NCBI GenBank assembly: GCA_963693085.1
Contig: OY856412.1
Span: 1,125,066,744 to 1,125,130,743 of the forward strand
DNA: 64,000 nucleotides
Source: Alisma plantago-aquatica
Taxonomy: Eukaryota > Streptophyta > Magnoliopsida > Alismatales > Alismataceae
Reading direction: 5' to 3'
A program made the translations under genes and the position numbers. Of this stretch, positions 32,997 through 42,411 are shown piece by piece (positions within the stretch are counted from its first letter, which is position 1; each line of letters starts with the position of its first letter). The notes below the pieces were generated by a model. It was given only the letters and a program-made list of their open reading frames with translations. It made no database searches and had not been told where the DNA came from.

Positions 32997-35900
32997 ATGG
33001 CCTCCCCCACAAAACAACCAACAGGAACAGCCGACAAACCTTTTTGGACAAAGGAGGAATTAATTGCTGACCGGCGAAGTTTCAGTAAATCATTGACCAC
33101 TATGAACAAACTGGAACGGTCCCAGCAAAGGTGGACCTGCTCAAAGTCATGCATGAGATAAAACACATCAACCACTGCTTAGCAGAAGAACCTTCTGAAG
33201 AGGAGGTCGAAGAAATCTCATCTGATGACCCCTCGGAATATGAGCCTTCATCGGAGGCAGAATCCCCTACCAAAAAGTCCTTGGGGAAGAGGAAGGCCCA
33301 AGCAACCACTTCAGCACCACAACTGAAGAAGAGGGCAAGGAAACAGGTACACCCTATCACTACAAGGGAACAAACCCTGGCAGGTTTCATTCCACCATCC
33401 TCCATTCAACCAACCACCACCATCACCGCCACCCCTGCCACCATTACCGTTCCTATTCCCCCCCCCCCATTACCACCACAGCACCACCACCAGAAAATCT
33501 TCACATCCATACCCTCCCATCCATTAAACAAACTCTAAAACCGACAAAGTACGTTTTCCCAAGCATACTTATGAAGATGGGGATATACAATAGAATCCTC
33601 ACCTTGCTAGACAATTCCAATCTTTCTCGACTTTGTTTTGTCACCGAATCCTCATACGTTGAGCCTACAACGGAATTCTTCACTTTTTTCACTAGAGAAG
33701 CAGTGGACACTTTCGATAAAGCACATGACGGTGGTGATCGTAGAATATCCACCAGAATCTTCAACAACAAAGTGGGCATAACTGAAAATATGCTGAATGA
33801 AATCTTTATAGACAACCAAGAGCAGTTGAAGAAAGCCAAGGCTGTTGGCACAGACAACACCAAGTTCAACAAACACAACTTCTGGAAATCTTTAACGGGG
33901 CTACCAGTTTATGATGCAAAACCATGTAAAGCATCAAACATTCAATCGGGTCTAGTGCGCACACTTCACAAAATCCTTGCTGGCGCACTCTTCCCCAGGT
34001 CAGAAGGAGGAAATGTAATCCTCTCAGACCTCTTTGTTATCTGGTCCATCCTAAATGGGTTTCCAGTCAACATTGGGCGTCTTATCATCCAAAAACTATC
34101 AGCTTACGCCCTAGGAAAAGAAATATGTATGGGTGGTCTTATCACATCAATTATCAAATACCTTAAGATGGATAGATTTCTACCTAGATGCACAAAAATA
34201 AAGGGCGACATCCTTACAAACGAACAAACATTGAAGAACTCCTTCATCATAAAAGACAAGGATGGCAAGTTACACTACATCTTCTGCCCTACAGCAAAAT
34301 CCTTTAGAATGCTGCTCCCACTACCAGAACTCGCGGATTATGACAAAGACAAGCTCCTTTTCTCAGATGACGAAATCACAACACTCATGTCTTCGGTCAA
34401 AATCACCGAAAAGAAAGCAACAATGGGACAGAGAGAGCTTAGCATAACCTCCCCGGCAGCAAAAGCAACAAAAATTCCTGTAAAACGACCTTCCAGAAGG
34501 CTTTTGAAGGAACAAGAGCTGTCGGGAACACCAACTTCCAAACCCCACCCCGAAACAGAACCCACCCTTCCAGAGGAACACATAACAACATCATCACTAG
34601 ACTCTTTCATAATGAGTCTACATGCTGATCTCAAAACCATCACTCCACCATCCACCATCCCAACATCCACCACCCCACCATCTTCTACCACACCATCCAC
34701 CATCCCAACATCCACCACCCCACCATCTTCCACCACACCATCCACCACCCCATCATCCTCCACTCTTCCACCTTTTTCCAAATCACCCTTCTTCCCTTCG
34801 GGCATCCCATTTTCCGTTACTATGCCTGAATTCACTTCTTTCACCTCAACAGACTTTCCATCAACATTACCAGACAAACTTTTCTCTCCAGATATGTCAC
34901 CACCCTTCTCATCCGCCGCCGCCCCGACACCGCTAGTGACCCCTTCCACAGTCACTACGCAGTTCGCGGGACCATCAACAGTGTCCTTTCCGCATGACAC
35001 TACCACCACCATTCCACCCCGACCCCAGCCGCCCCACCCTTCTCTCACTGGGGTCCCCTTCACTAACGTCGGTGAGGAATTCAGACGGCAATTTGACACC
35101 ATCCGAAACCTCCTCACCGACCCTTCTAACATATTAAATTCTATTTTTTCTTGTGTGCAGGGTTTAACAAAGCAGGTCGCCAAGATCGACGAGCAAAACC
35201 GTGCCTTGCCAAGCATCCTCCAAGAAATCCAGCAACGACAAGTTTCAGTGGCTAAGCAAGTTGACCACGTCGACGGCTACTGCAAAACCTTGCCCGAGCT
35301 GGTCCTTGGAGTCCAAAGCCAGCACAAGGTGATGGAAAAGCTAGTCAAGAAGATCTCAATACAGACTCAACCGCTGCCTGAGACCCTCCGCGAGCTCAAG
35401 CAGCAACAAAAAGCTTTCAGCACGCGCTTGGACGACATCAACATCACCCTCACACAGCTACACAAACGCCAAGAGGAGTCATCAACCAACGAACTTACTC
35501 AACTAAGAGCTCAAGTAACTGACCTCACAGCACGACTCCTCTCAAATGAAGCACGTTATTCTGATTTAAAGGAAACCCACGACGCACTGCTCAAAACACA
35601 CGAGCACGTGCAAGTGGCATACGACGAGCTTCAATCCATCCATCGTCAATGCAAGAAGAAAGCACATAAGAAAACAACGGATAAATCAGCAGCAAATGAA
35701 GACGATGACGATGAAGATTCTGATTCTTCGGCTGACTCCAACAACGGTACCTCCTCAAGTGATGATTCTGATAAACCAGATAATGCTGGGGAGGGTCCCA
35801 GCCATGGAACAGAACCCAAACAGCAGATGGATCACCATGACGGTGATAAAGATCCCAAATCCCCACGCAATGATAATGTTAACATGTCATATGGGGACCA

Positions 35901-36228
35901 ATTTCTTGACTATTCCGCTATGGGATCCATCGGGGAGGCTGCTAAAGACGCGACTTTCGCTGAGTTCCACCAATGTATAATAGGAACCAGTGCCAGCTCC
36001 CCCGCAACAGCTGTCCCACCCCCCTCAGCGCTCGACACGCCAGCAGCTTCACCACATGACGAGAACGAATCAGAAAGAGTGCGTTTAGATACTGATGAAG
36101 AGCTCGATTCTGCCTCGGACTTAGATGACGACATACAGGGCTATGAGGAAGCTCCAGAACTACCTCCCTCCCCCCTCCATGAGAGCTTCCCCCGCCACCA
36201 CCCCTACCGCACAAAATGCATGACCTAG
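32997..36228 (+). pseudogene. Env-like ORF of gypsy C (plant transposon domain, coiled coil)
   Basis: ATG at 32997 (MASPTKQPTGTADKPFWTKE). A frame change near 33120-33135 leads into an acidic and basic stretch, SEEEVEEISSDDPSEYEPSS to KKRARKQ, and another at the C run near 33459-33468. From 33571 the frame is open for 885 codons. Residues about 20-210 resemble the plant transposon-protein domain of Athila-type ORFs (LHKILAGALFPRSEGGNVIL, then INGRLIIQ-like block). Residues about 300-490 are Ser/Thr/Pro-rich with a direct repeat; about 490-720 are a predicted coiled coil (heptads in LRAQVTDLTARLLSNEARYS); about 720-885 are strongly acidic. No signal peptide or membrane segment is visible, so it is not an obvious envelope protein. 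Function unknown. It sits between pol and the C48 ORF on the same strand. Confidence 0.75.
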
Positions 36229-37901
36229 ATATGGCGGCCATCTCCACATTAGATGCTCAGGATATTTTTATACCGAACACTATCGTGGACGATGCAAAAG
36301 CAGGGGATGATATTATCTACCACAATGCTAAAACAAAGCGCAAGATGACACATGAAGACTTCCGCAACATTCTGCGACCTCGGTCGACGATGCCAATGTC
36401 TATCTTCCGTGTCCTTCTCGCCAACTGTATAGAAATGTACAGAAGTCATAAGCGGCAGCAGCCTGTTTTTAATGCCTCGCCTGCCCTATCTTTGGGCCTG
36501 CTATACAAGGACATCAAAGAAAAATCAATCGAATGTCTGCGTACCGGTTTAGCACGATGAGAACGTTATCTTACCGTGCCCTTCCAAGTTTCAAATCATT
36601 GGTTATTCATGGTTGTTGATACTGAGGCTCGGGACGCCACAGTTTATAACTTCTGCAGCACTGAGCTACCCACCAGTATAATAAACTTTATGGGTGAAGC
36701 AGCCGGTGAAGCAAGATGTATACCCTTTCAGTTGCTTAAGCTAATTTGGGCTGCACGTCCATCTCTCCGCCACAACTGGAGCCAGCCTTGGTTCAAAATA
36801 ATAAACCCGCAAGTCCAAGCTGACGAGGAATCCGGGGATTGCGCTTTCTGCACCATACGCCACATCCAAGCGCTGAACCAAGAAATCCCATTCTCTGCTC
36901 TGGTTGCTGAAGATTTTCATTCTTTATGAGGATGTTATGCCATGGAGCTCATCTGTGATAGACAGTTCTTCAAGGACCCGACAATGGCACCAGATGATGT
37001 CCCTCGCTACCTCTTCTCCTCTATCCAACGACCGCAGCGGCGACCCTTCCGACAAACTCTGAAGGAGTCAGATAAATCAAAGGCACCGGCCTCGACAACC
37101 GAGCAAAGCAAAGATGACATTGATCCTTTGTCTGCCATCAAACCATCTTTCCCAGACTTTGATCGTAGTGCTTGCAAAGGCCTCTCCGACTACGAACTAC
37201 GTCTCATCATGTCAAGGCTTTCTGCCGAGAAAGATGAACTCGTGTTCATGTCTGGTGACATTCTCATAATGGCAGACACTCTTCGAGAAACTTTACAATT
37301 TAAAGGATCACTCTCTGTAAGCCTAATGGCCGCTTACCAATTTCTCCTAGGCCAAGATAACCCCACAACATATATGGCGTCTCCTTATTTGAAGGATGAC
37401 CTTTTAAAGATAAAGCACTTCGGCACAGATGAAACACTAATCTCCTATCTACAACACACAACGCCGAAGTTCATCATGCTACCCTTCCTCTATCATGAAC
37501 ACTGGCTGCTCCTGGCAACAAACCTACCAGAAGGAACAATTACAATTTATAATAGTTCCGACAGCCAGTACAATCCAAAACAGAAGAATTATGTCATGAC
37601 GCCAAACATGCCCACAGAGGTAGTAGCGAAAGAATGTGCTGAAAAATTAATCGATTTTCTAAGTCAGCACACAAAAGCTTACGACAAAGAACATTTTCAA
37701 CGCCCTTCCTTCTGCAACAAGTGTCCCCAACAAATTCGACAATCAAACGACTGCGGCTTCCATGTCCTCTATTGGATCTACACCATCATCGTTCTTCAGA
37801 AACCAGTAGAGGATATGATTGACGTAGACTATCATGCCCTGCGAGGACAATTTGCAGCTAAACTCCTTCAAGCACCAGGGGCAAGCACAGGATTCACTTA
37901 A
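36216..37901 (+). pseudogene. Tandem C48 (Ulp1/SENP-like) cysteine peptidase ORF, gypsy C
   Basis: ATG at 36216 overlaps the stop of the env-like ORF by 13 bases. One frame runs to TAA at 37901, broken by TGA at 36558-36560 and 36927-36929. Two peptidase cores can be read. Core 1: VPFQVSNHWLFMVVD, then TVYNFCS 17 residues after His, then EESGDCAFCTIRHIQ. Core 2: LPFLYHEHWLLLATN, TIYNSSDS with Asn at His+17, then CPQQIRQSNDCGFHVLYW. These are the His-Trp, acidic-position and D-C-G blocks of clan CE proteases, which cut SUMO or ubiquitin-like conjugates. Both cores have Asn where most family members have Asp; an H-N-C triad is known in the African swine fever virus protease, so activity is not excluded. 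Before the stops this would be about 560 residues. Targets unknown. Confidence 0.75.
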
Positions 37902-37947
37902 CCTGCGGCCCTTGTCCTCGTACTACTCCACCTATCACTTTGACACT

Positions 37948-37980
37948 CTGAGGATAGAGTGCGTGATAAGTTGGGGGGGG
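37948..37980 (+). promoter_or_regulatory. First polypurine-like signal of gypsy C
   Basis: CTGAGGATAGAGTGCG then TAAGTTGGGGGGGG. It repeats the form of the true 3' polypurine tract (39046-39080) 1.1 kb before it, but no LTR follows. It lies 47 bases after the C48 stop codon. Confidence 0.6.
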
Positions 37981-38526
37981 TACATTAGACAAGGGCGAGG
38001 TATCATCTCTATATCCTTCTTTCTCCATCTTCTCCTATTTTTTCTTGTATAAATTTTCTCAGTTTCTGTTACACCTTTAGCTTCTTAAGAATGGTTCATC
38101 TTTAGAATAAAAGTCACCCTCAGCTAACTTTAGAATCAGGTTAGTCCTCAAAAGTAAAATAGCACTTAGACATACAATGGCGACTTAATAATATCTCTCC
38201 ACCTTGGGTTTTCATGCTTTTATTTCACTTCTATATCTGACTCTCCACAAGGTCAATATCAAGGCAGAAATAAGCCGAGCTTTCAAGGACGAGAGGGGTA
38301 TCATGCAACTTCCTAATTAAGAAGTCTTGCAAGCGGATCACATAATAAGTGCATGTTGAAAAACTCTAAGAACAACTTTTCTCTCTTCAAATAAAAGAGG
38401 CTTGGCCGCCTAAAATAAATTCCAAAAGTAATCCCCAAATCCCAAGCCTGTGAGTTTTTTGAATAAAAGCCAGAGTGTTGAATAAAAACATGAGAGTTGT
38501 GCCATGCATAAGGACTTGTAAGAAGA

Positions 38527-38705
38527 GCCAATAAAGGTTTCACCCGGCCGGTACATTCAGCTGCCCTCATAAAGGCAGATGTGTCGTGCCTGGTAGTGGG
38601 ACCCTAAGGTTTCTAAATATAAGAGAAGGCTAATAAAGAGCTCACCCGGCCGGTACATTCAGCTGCCCTCATGAAGGCAGATGTGTCGTGCCCGGTAGTG
38701 GGTCT
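38527..38705 (+). repeat. Tandem duplication of a structured 102-bp element
   Basis: Two copies start at about 38527 and 38629. Each holds CACCCGGCCGGTACATTC, a CTGCCCTCATNAAGGCAG hairpin and GTGTCGTGCCYGGTAGTGGG. Differences between copies are few and mostly spare the hairpin arms. Position between the two polypurine signals suggests a cis-acting RNA or DNA role, unproven. Confidence 0.7.
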
Positions 38706-39045
38706 CTAAAAAGCATAGACAAGCCCTATCCCACAAAAAAGGAGAGTTACACTTTAAGCCTTTAGCCAACCCTCATACCCACTCTAGTTACCGATAGGTT
38801 CCTCAGAGAGATATAAAGCTGATTAGAGTCAACAACATGCACAAAATAAAAAGTGGTCCCAATGCAAGCTATGAGATACGGAAGGAACTCGAGACCCATG
38901 CATCTCTCAAAAACCTGAAAGAGTCAAGGCAAGCAATAAGATCCGATATGATTTGAGGAGAACTCAGGTTGAGAATTGAAACAAGAGTATGGAAACCCTA
39001 ACTAAATAAAATCGCCTCGCCACTGCATGCCTTATCTCTATCTAA

Positions 39046-39080
39046 CTTGAGGACAAGCTAGACTCTAAGTTAGGGGGGGG
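39046..39080 (+). promoter_or_regulatory. 3' polypurine tract of gypsy C
   Basis: CTTGAGGACAAGCTAGACTC then TAAGTTAGGGGGGGG directly before TGATAACC. Primes plus-strand DNA synthesis and fixes the LTR start at 39081. Confidence 0.85.
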
Positions 39081-39335
39081 TGATAACCTCTCACTTTGTG
39101 ATGCTATTTTATTAGTTTTCCCTTGTTTTCCATACTCTTTCTTAAATAAATTAGAAAGAAACATTAAATCTTTACCTTATTGCTGACACATCAATAGATT
39201 AACTTTTCTCTTCTTTATCCTTGCAGAAAAACACAAAAAAAATTACAAAAAAACCCCAAACGGTCCCAAGACCGTTTAAGGCCAAACAGTCTCAAGACCG
39301 CATCAACTCTAAACGGTCCCGAGACCGCATAAGCT

Positions 39336-39675
39336 CAAACGAGTCCAGCTCCCAAACGAGTTCGGCGCCCAAACGGGTCCGGCGCCCAAACGGGTCCAGC
39401 GCCCAAACGAGTTCGGCGCCCAAACGGGTCCAGCGCCCAAATGAGTTCGGCGCCCAAATGGGTCCAGCGCCCAAACGAGTTCGGCGCCCAAATGGGGCCA
39501 GCGCCCAAACGAGTTCAACACCCAAACGGGTCCAGCGCCCAAATGAGTTCAGCGCCCAAACGAGTCTAGTGCTCAAACGGGTCCAGCGCTCAAACGAGTT
39601 CCGCGCCCAAACGGGTTCAGCGCCCAAACGGGTTCAGCGGCCAAACGTGTTCACCGCCCAAACGGGTTCAAGACC
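39336..39675 (+). repeat. 17-bp tandem repeat, 20 copies (C 3' LTR)
   Basis: Unit CAAACGRGTYCRGCGCC repeated twenty times without gaps, ending about 20 bases before the TATA box. The 5' LTR retains the first eight. Confidence 0.92.
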
Positions 39676-39695
39676 GTTTGGGCTCCACTTAAGCC

Positions 39696-39704
39696 TATAA
39701 ATAA
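39696..39704 (+). promoter_or_regulatory. TATA box of C LTR
   Basis: TATAAATAA following the 17-bp array and a CCGTTTGGG half-palindrome. The 5' copy of this promoter is deleted, so element C has no LTR promoter upstream of pol. Confidence 0.7.
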
Positions 39705-41292
39705 GACCCAAAGGGGTCCTCAAGCGCGGGGAGAACACTCAGACGCCCAAAGGCTGCCTCTCCAGTTCCAGAGCACTCCCATCTTTCATCCATCGCCCCA
39801 AGGCTGCCAGTTTGAGATCCACGTTCCATCTTCAAGCTACCTTCTCTCTCAACAACAAAGAAGGTGGGAAGAGAAGATCCATCATCAAAGCATCCACGAA
39901 GTGTGAAGATCGTTGCTCTCTTCACCAAGGGTTCATCCTTCCCTCCTCCATGGAGATGACGTTCTTTCTCTCTCTTCTCGCCTCCTTCTTTGTCCTTGAT
40001 ATGAGCGAGTAGTCTCATTCACTAGGGTGCGGGGAGTAGCCCCGCTACCCATGTTTTCATTTCATGCAATGTAATTCAACTGTTTGCAATAGAGATACTC
40101 TCCTTTTCAGTTCAACATCAATCGTTAAATGAATGCTTGTTGCTTGATCATCAACTTGTATTACCTATTGTCTTTCGGTATGAATTGTCTACGTTTGTAC
40201 CCTTAGATCTGAATATCGATTGAAAGTTGGTTCTAGATGTATGTAGTCACCATACGTCTGTTTCGGTATCTAGGAGTGCTTTCATGAGTGGAGTAAACTC
40301 ACTCCCATTGTTGCACTTTCATACTATGAAATGGAATCAGTTGACGTATGAAAGTGCAACCTTGGCAAGGTCGAGGAACACACTTCATGAAGAAGTAATG
40401 CAAAGCAAGTGACCATTCATTATGGGATGGCTGGCGTTGCAATAATCCACACTTCTTGTAGTTAGTTATCTGAAAAGAAACTAAGTCTACAAGATACTAA
40501 CTGATTAGAATCTCTTTGTAGGTTGCTTTATTATGTTGCATGTTTTGATCCATGTGTAGTGGCGTGAAACCCGATAACATCCTAGTGGTTTTTAATCATT
40601 GTTTACAACCCTAATTTCTACTTTCTTGCTTTTACTTTCCTCGCTCTTAGTTTAAACAACCAAATCAAACTTTCGATCTAAATATCAACAGTTAAGTAAT
40701 TAGGTACGACTAAAACGTTTTCCATCTTGATTAATTCTAATCAAGACCGTTGTCCCGAGGATTCGACCCTTAAACTATACTACGATAAGACTTTCGCGTG
40801 TCCTAGCACACGTGGGTGGAGATCTTACCATAGTACAAGCAAGGCTAAACCTAGAGATTCATCATCTCTAGGATTTTTAGTGGCGTTGCAAAACTCCATC
40901 AATAATCTAAATGGATGAGTAATGCTTGCATGTTATCACCCCCAACCTCATTGACAAGTTCATACCCTAAACATCCCACACCTCTCTTTATTGCTTTAAA
41001 ACCCTAGTTTTCATCTTGCTTAGCTAGTATTAGCTTAGTTAGCTCTTTTCTTGTGTAGATAGGCTTTGTCCTATTCTTTCTTTGTTTTTTCTATCTTACG
41101 TCTTTACTTGCTCTTTTACTTCTCTCTTGTTTGCCCTATGTTGCATTTTCATATCTAGCTTTGTAACGCCTGGGCCCACTGCCCAAGGCTCTAGTAGAGT
41201 TTCAAGAATGACGACTGGCCCCACAGATCACCACTAGCCTTAACTGCGCGCTTTGTCCTCACTCACGTGCATGCCTGGAACGACTTTCCGAT

Positions 41293-41358
41293 AGGTCACC
41301 CATCCCAGTACTACTCCAAGATGAGCACGCTTAACTATGGAGTTCTTAGTGATGGGAT
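41293..41358 (-). other. 5S rRNA-like segment in TRIM LTR (left copy)
   Basis: The minus strand reads AGAACTCCATAGTTAAGCGT then GCTCATCTTGGAGTAGTACT and GGGATGGGTGACC, matching the 3' half of plant 5S rRNA (AACTCCGCAGTTAAGCGTGC and AGTACTAGGATGGGTGACC). It includes the region of the internal RNA polymerase III promoter. It is part of a mobile element and not a ribosomal gene. Confidence 0.9.
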
Positions 41359-41832
41359 CTCAGAAAAGGAGGTGCACCTTGGTGATATGGGTAGTCCAAT
41401 CATTCCTTGTAAGAGTGTTTTATCTGAGGCCTCAAATCCTGGGATGTTACAATCTCCCCCACTTAGACTCTTGATGTCCTCATCACGGCTCAACTATAAG
41501 ACATCACAATCTATCCCCATTTCAGTGCAGACCCACAATGGCCCATGGACACCCAACTCCCGATCACGGAATACCAGCGTAAGGGTGGGTACGTCAACCA
41601 TGAACATCCATTTCCTACATGCTTGGACCGCACAGCTCAAGATTGGCATGCCACATGCCCATGTGGGCCCCACCTACTGGAGTGGTTATGACTGATACCA
41701 TTTGTAACACCTGGGCCCACTGCCCAAGGCTCTAGTAGAGTTTCAGGAATGACGACTGGCCCCACAGATCACCACTAGCCTTAACTGTGTGTTTTGTCCT
41801 CGCTCACGCGCATGCCAGAAACGACTTCCCGA

Positions 41833-41897
41833 TAGGTCACCCATCCCAATACTACTCCAAGCTGAGCATGCTTAACTATGGAGTTCTTAGTGATGAG
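41833..41897 (-). other. 5S rRNA-like segment in TRIM LTR (right copy)
   Basis: Second copy, slightly more diverged (GCATGCTCAGCTTGGAGTAG on the minus strand). On the minus strand this is the upstream LTR and so would supply the promoter. Confidence 0.88.
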
Positions 41898-42393
41898 CTC
41901 CAGGAAAAGGAGGTGAACCTTGGTGATATGGGTAGTCCAATCATTCCTTTTAAGAGTGTTTTATCTGAGGCCTCAAATCCTAGGATGTTACAAGCTTAGT
42001 CTTTTCCTACTTAATTAGTTTTAATATAGTCTAGGGTTAACTTAGATTTCATTCTTATCTTTAATTTCTTTCTTGATCACCTTAGTTTAACAATCAAATT
42101 ACCTCTAAACCCTTAACCCTAGTCTCCATAGTAGAAACCTAGCAAATCTAACCTAGCTCTAGTGTCCCCTTTTCTCCCTGTGGATCGACCTTATACTTGC
42201 CACCCTCCTATACTACAACATGACCCTGTGTGCTTGTGGGATAGTGTTTTGGAAGACATAGGTGTGTTTAAGTCTAGGTCATTATAAATTTTGAAAGTGA
42301 ATCCACCCGTGTGCCTCCGTTTGCGAAGTTGCATCTACTCAAATCTCAATTGAGTAGTGTGTAATGCCATTGGCGGGAGCGCACCATGCTTTC

Positions 42394-42411
42394 TGGCACC
42401 GTTGCCGGGGA
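42394..42411 (+). promoter_or_regulatory. tRNA-Asp-type primer-binding site, gypsy B
   Basis: TGGCACCGTTGCCGGGGA, seven bases after the LTR end, one base different from TGGCGCCGTTGCCGGGGA, the primer site commonly found in Athila/Tat-type gypsy elements. Confidence 0.88.

Larger units (their letters stand above)
37902..39069 (+). other. 3' noncoding region of gypsy C
   Basis: No coding capacity. Holds the first polypurine-like signal (37948-37980), a duplicated 102-bp element (38527-38705) and the approach to the 3' polypurine tract. Confidence 0.6.
26770..40901 (+). mobile_element. Gypsy C: Athila-like element with env-like and C48 ORFs
   Basis: Starts TGATAACCTCTC and ends CTCCATCA, flanked by ATAAT at 26765-26769 and 40902-40906, length 14.1 kb. 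Order: truncated 5' LTR, end of gag, protease, RT, RNase H, integrase, repeat arrays, env-like ORF, C48 ORF, 3' noncoding region, polypurine tract, 3' LTR. Protease, RT and integrase resemble the Athila branch of Ty3/gypsy. In the first 230 bp the two LTRs differ at only about two sites, so insertion is recent. Because the primer site and most of gag are gone and pol is broken, it cannot move by itself. Confidence 0.9.
39081..40901 (+). repeat. 3' LTR of gypsy C
   Basis: 1821 bp, TGATAACCTC to CTCCATCA. It contains AAACGGTCCCAAGACCGTTT palindromes (39257-39276), twenty copies of a 17-bp repeat (39336-39675), a TATA box TATAAATAA (39696-39704) and a G-rich leader. ORFs inside it, including 39221-39700, are repeat artefacts. 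Confidence 0.9.
41162..41992 (-). mobile_element. Cassandra-type TRIM element with 5S rRNA sequence
   Basis: 831 bp between AGCTT duplications (41157-41161 and 41993-41997), inserted in the 5' LTR of gypsy B; the 3' LTR of B lacks it. Two 290-bp terminal repeats (41162-41451 and 41703-41992), TGTAAC to GTTACA, flank about 250 bp without coding capacity. On the minus strand a primer site AATGGTATCAGTCATAACC follows the first LTR, and a polypurine tract AAGTGGGGGAGAT precedes the second. Both LTRs include a segment complementary to plant 5S rRNA. This combination defines Cassandra, a family found across vascular plants that depends on proteins from other elements. ORFs inside are not genes. Confidence 0.93.
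25051..42386 (+). repeat. 5' LTR of gypsy B, split twice
   Basis: LTR sequence is at 25051-26769, 40907-41161 and 41998-42386, about 2360 bp in total, matching 45052-47385. Palindromic CACCACGGCCGTG motifs lie at 25380-25760 and a TATA box (TATATATAG) at 25843-25851. The ORF seen at 25870-26052 is LTR leader sequence. Confidence 0.83.

Noticed and set aside
32400..33161. Open frames of up to 253 codons on both strands over the 26-bp array
   Set aside because: Their sequence is just the repeat translated; frames stay open because stops are missing from the unit. The only real start here is the ATG at 32997.
34338..35216. 292-codon minus-strand frame
   Set aside because: Lies opposite the Ser/Thr/Pro-rich part of the env-like ORF; its Gly/Val-rich low-complexity sequence is the mirror of that bias.
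33571..36228. True viral-type envelope protein
   Set aside because: No signal peptide or membrane segment seen; called env-like only by position and domain.
39221..39700. 159-codon frame and its minus-strand counterpart in the C 3' LTR
   Set aside because: Products of the 17-bp tandem repeat.
41293..41358. A functional 5S rRNA gene
   Set aside because: Only part of 5S is present, on the minus strand, with changes, and within a mobile element LTR.
41267..41999. Two ORFs of 142 and 70 codons
   Set aside because: They lie in the Cassandra-type TRIM, over antisense 5S rRNA sequence, and repeat between its two LTRs.
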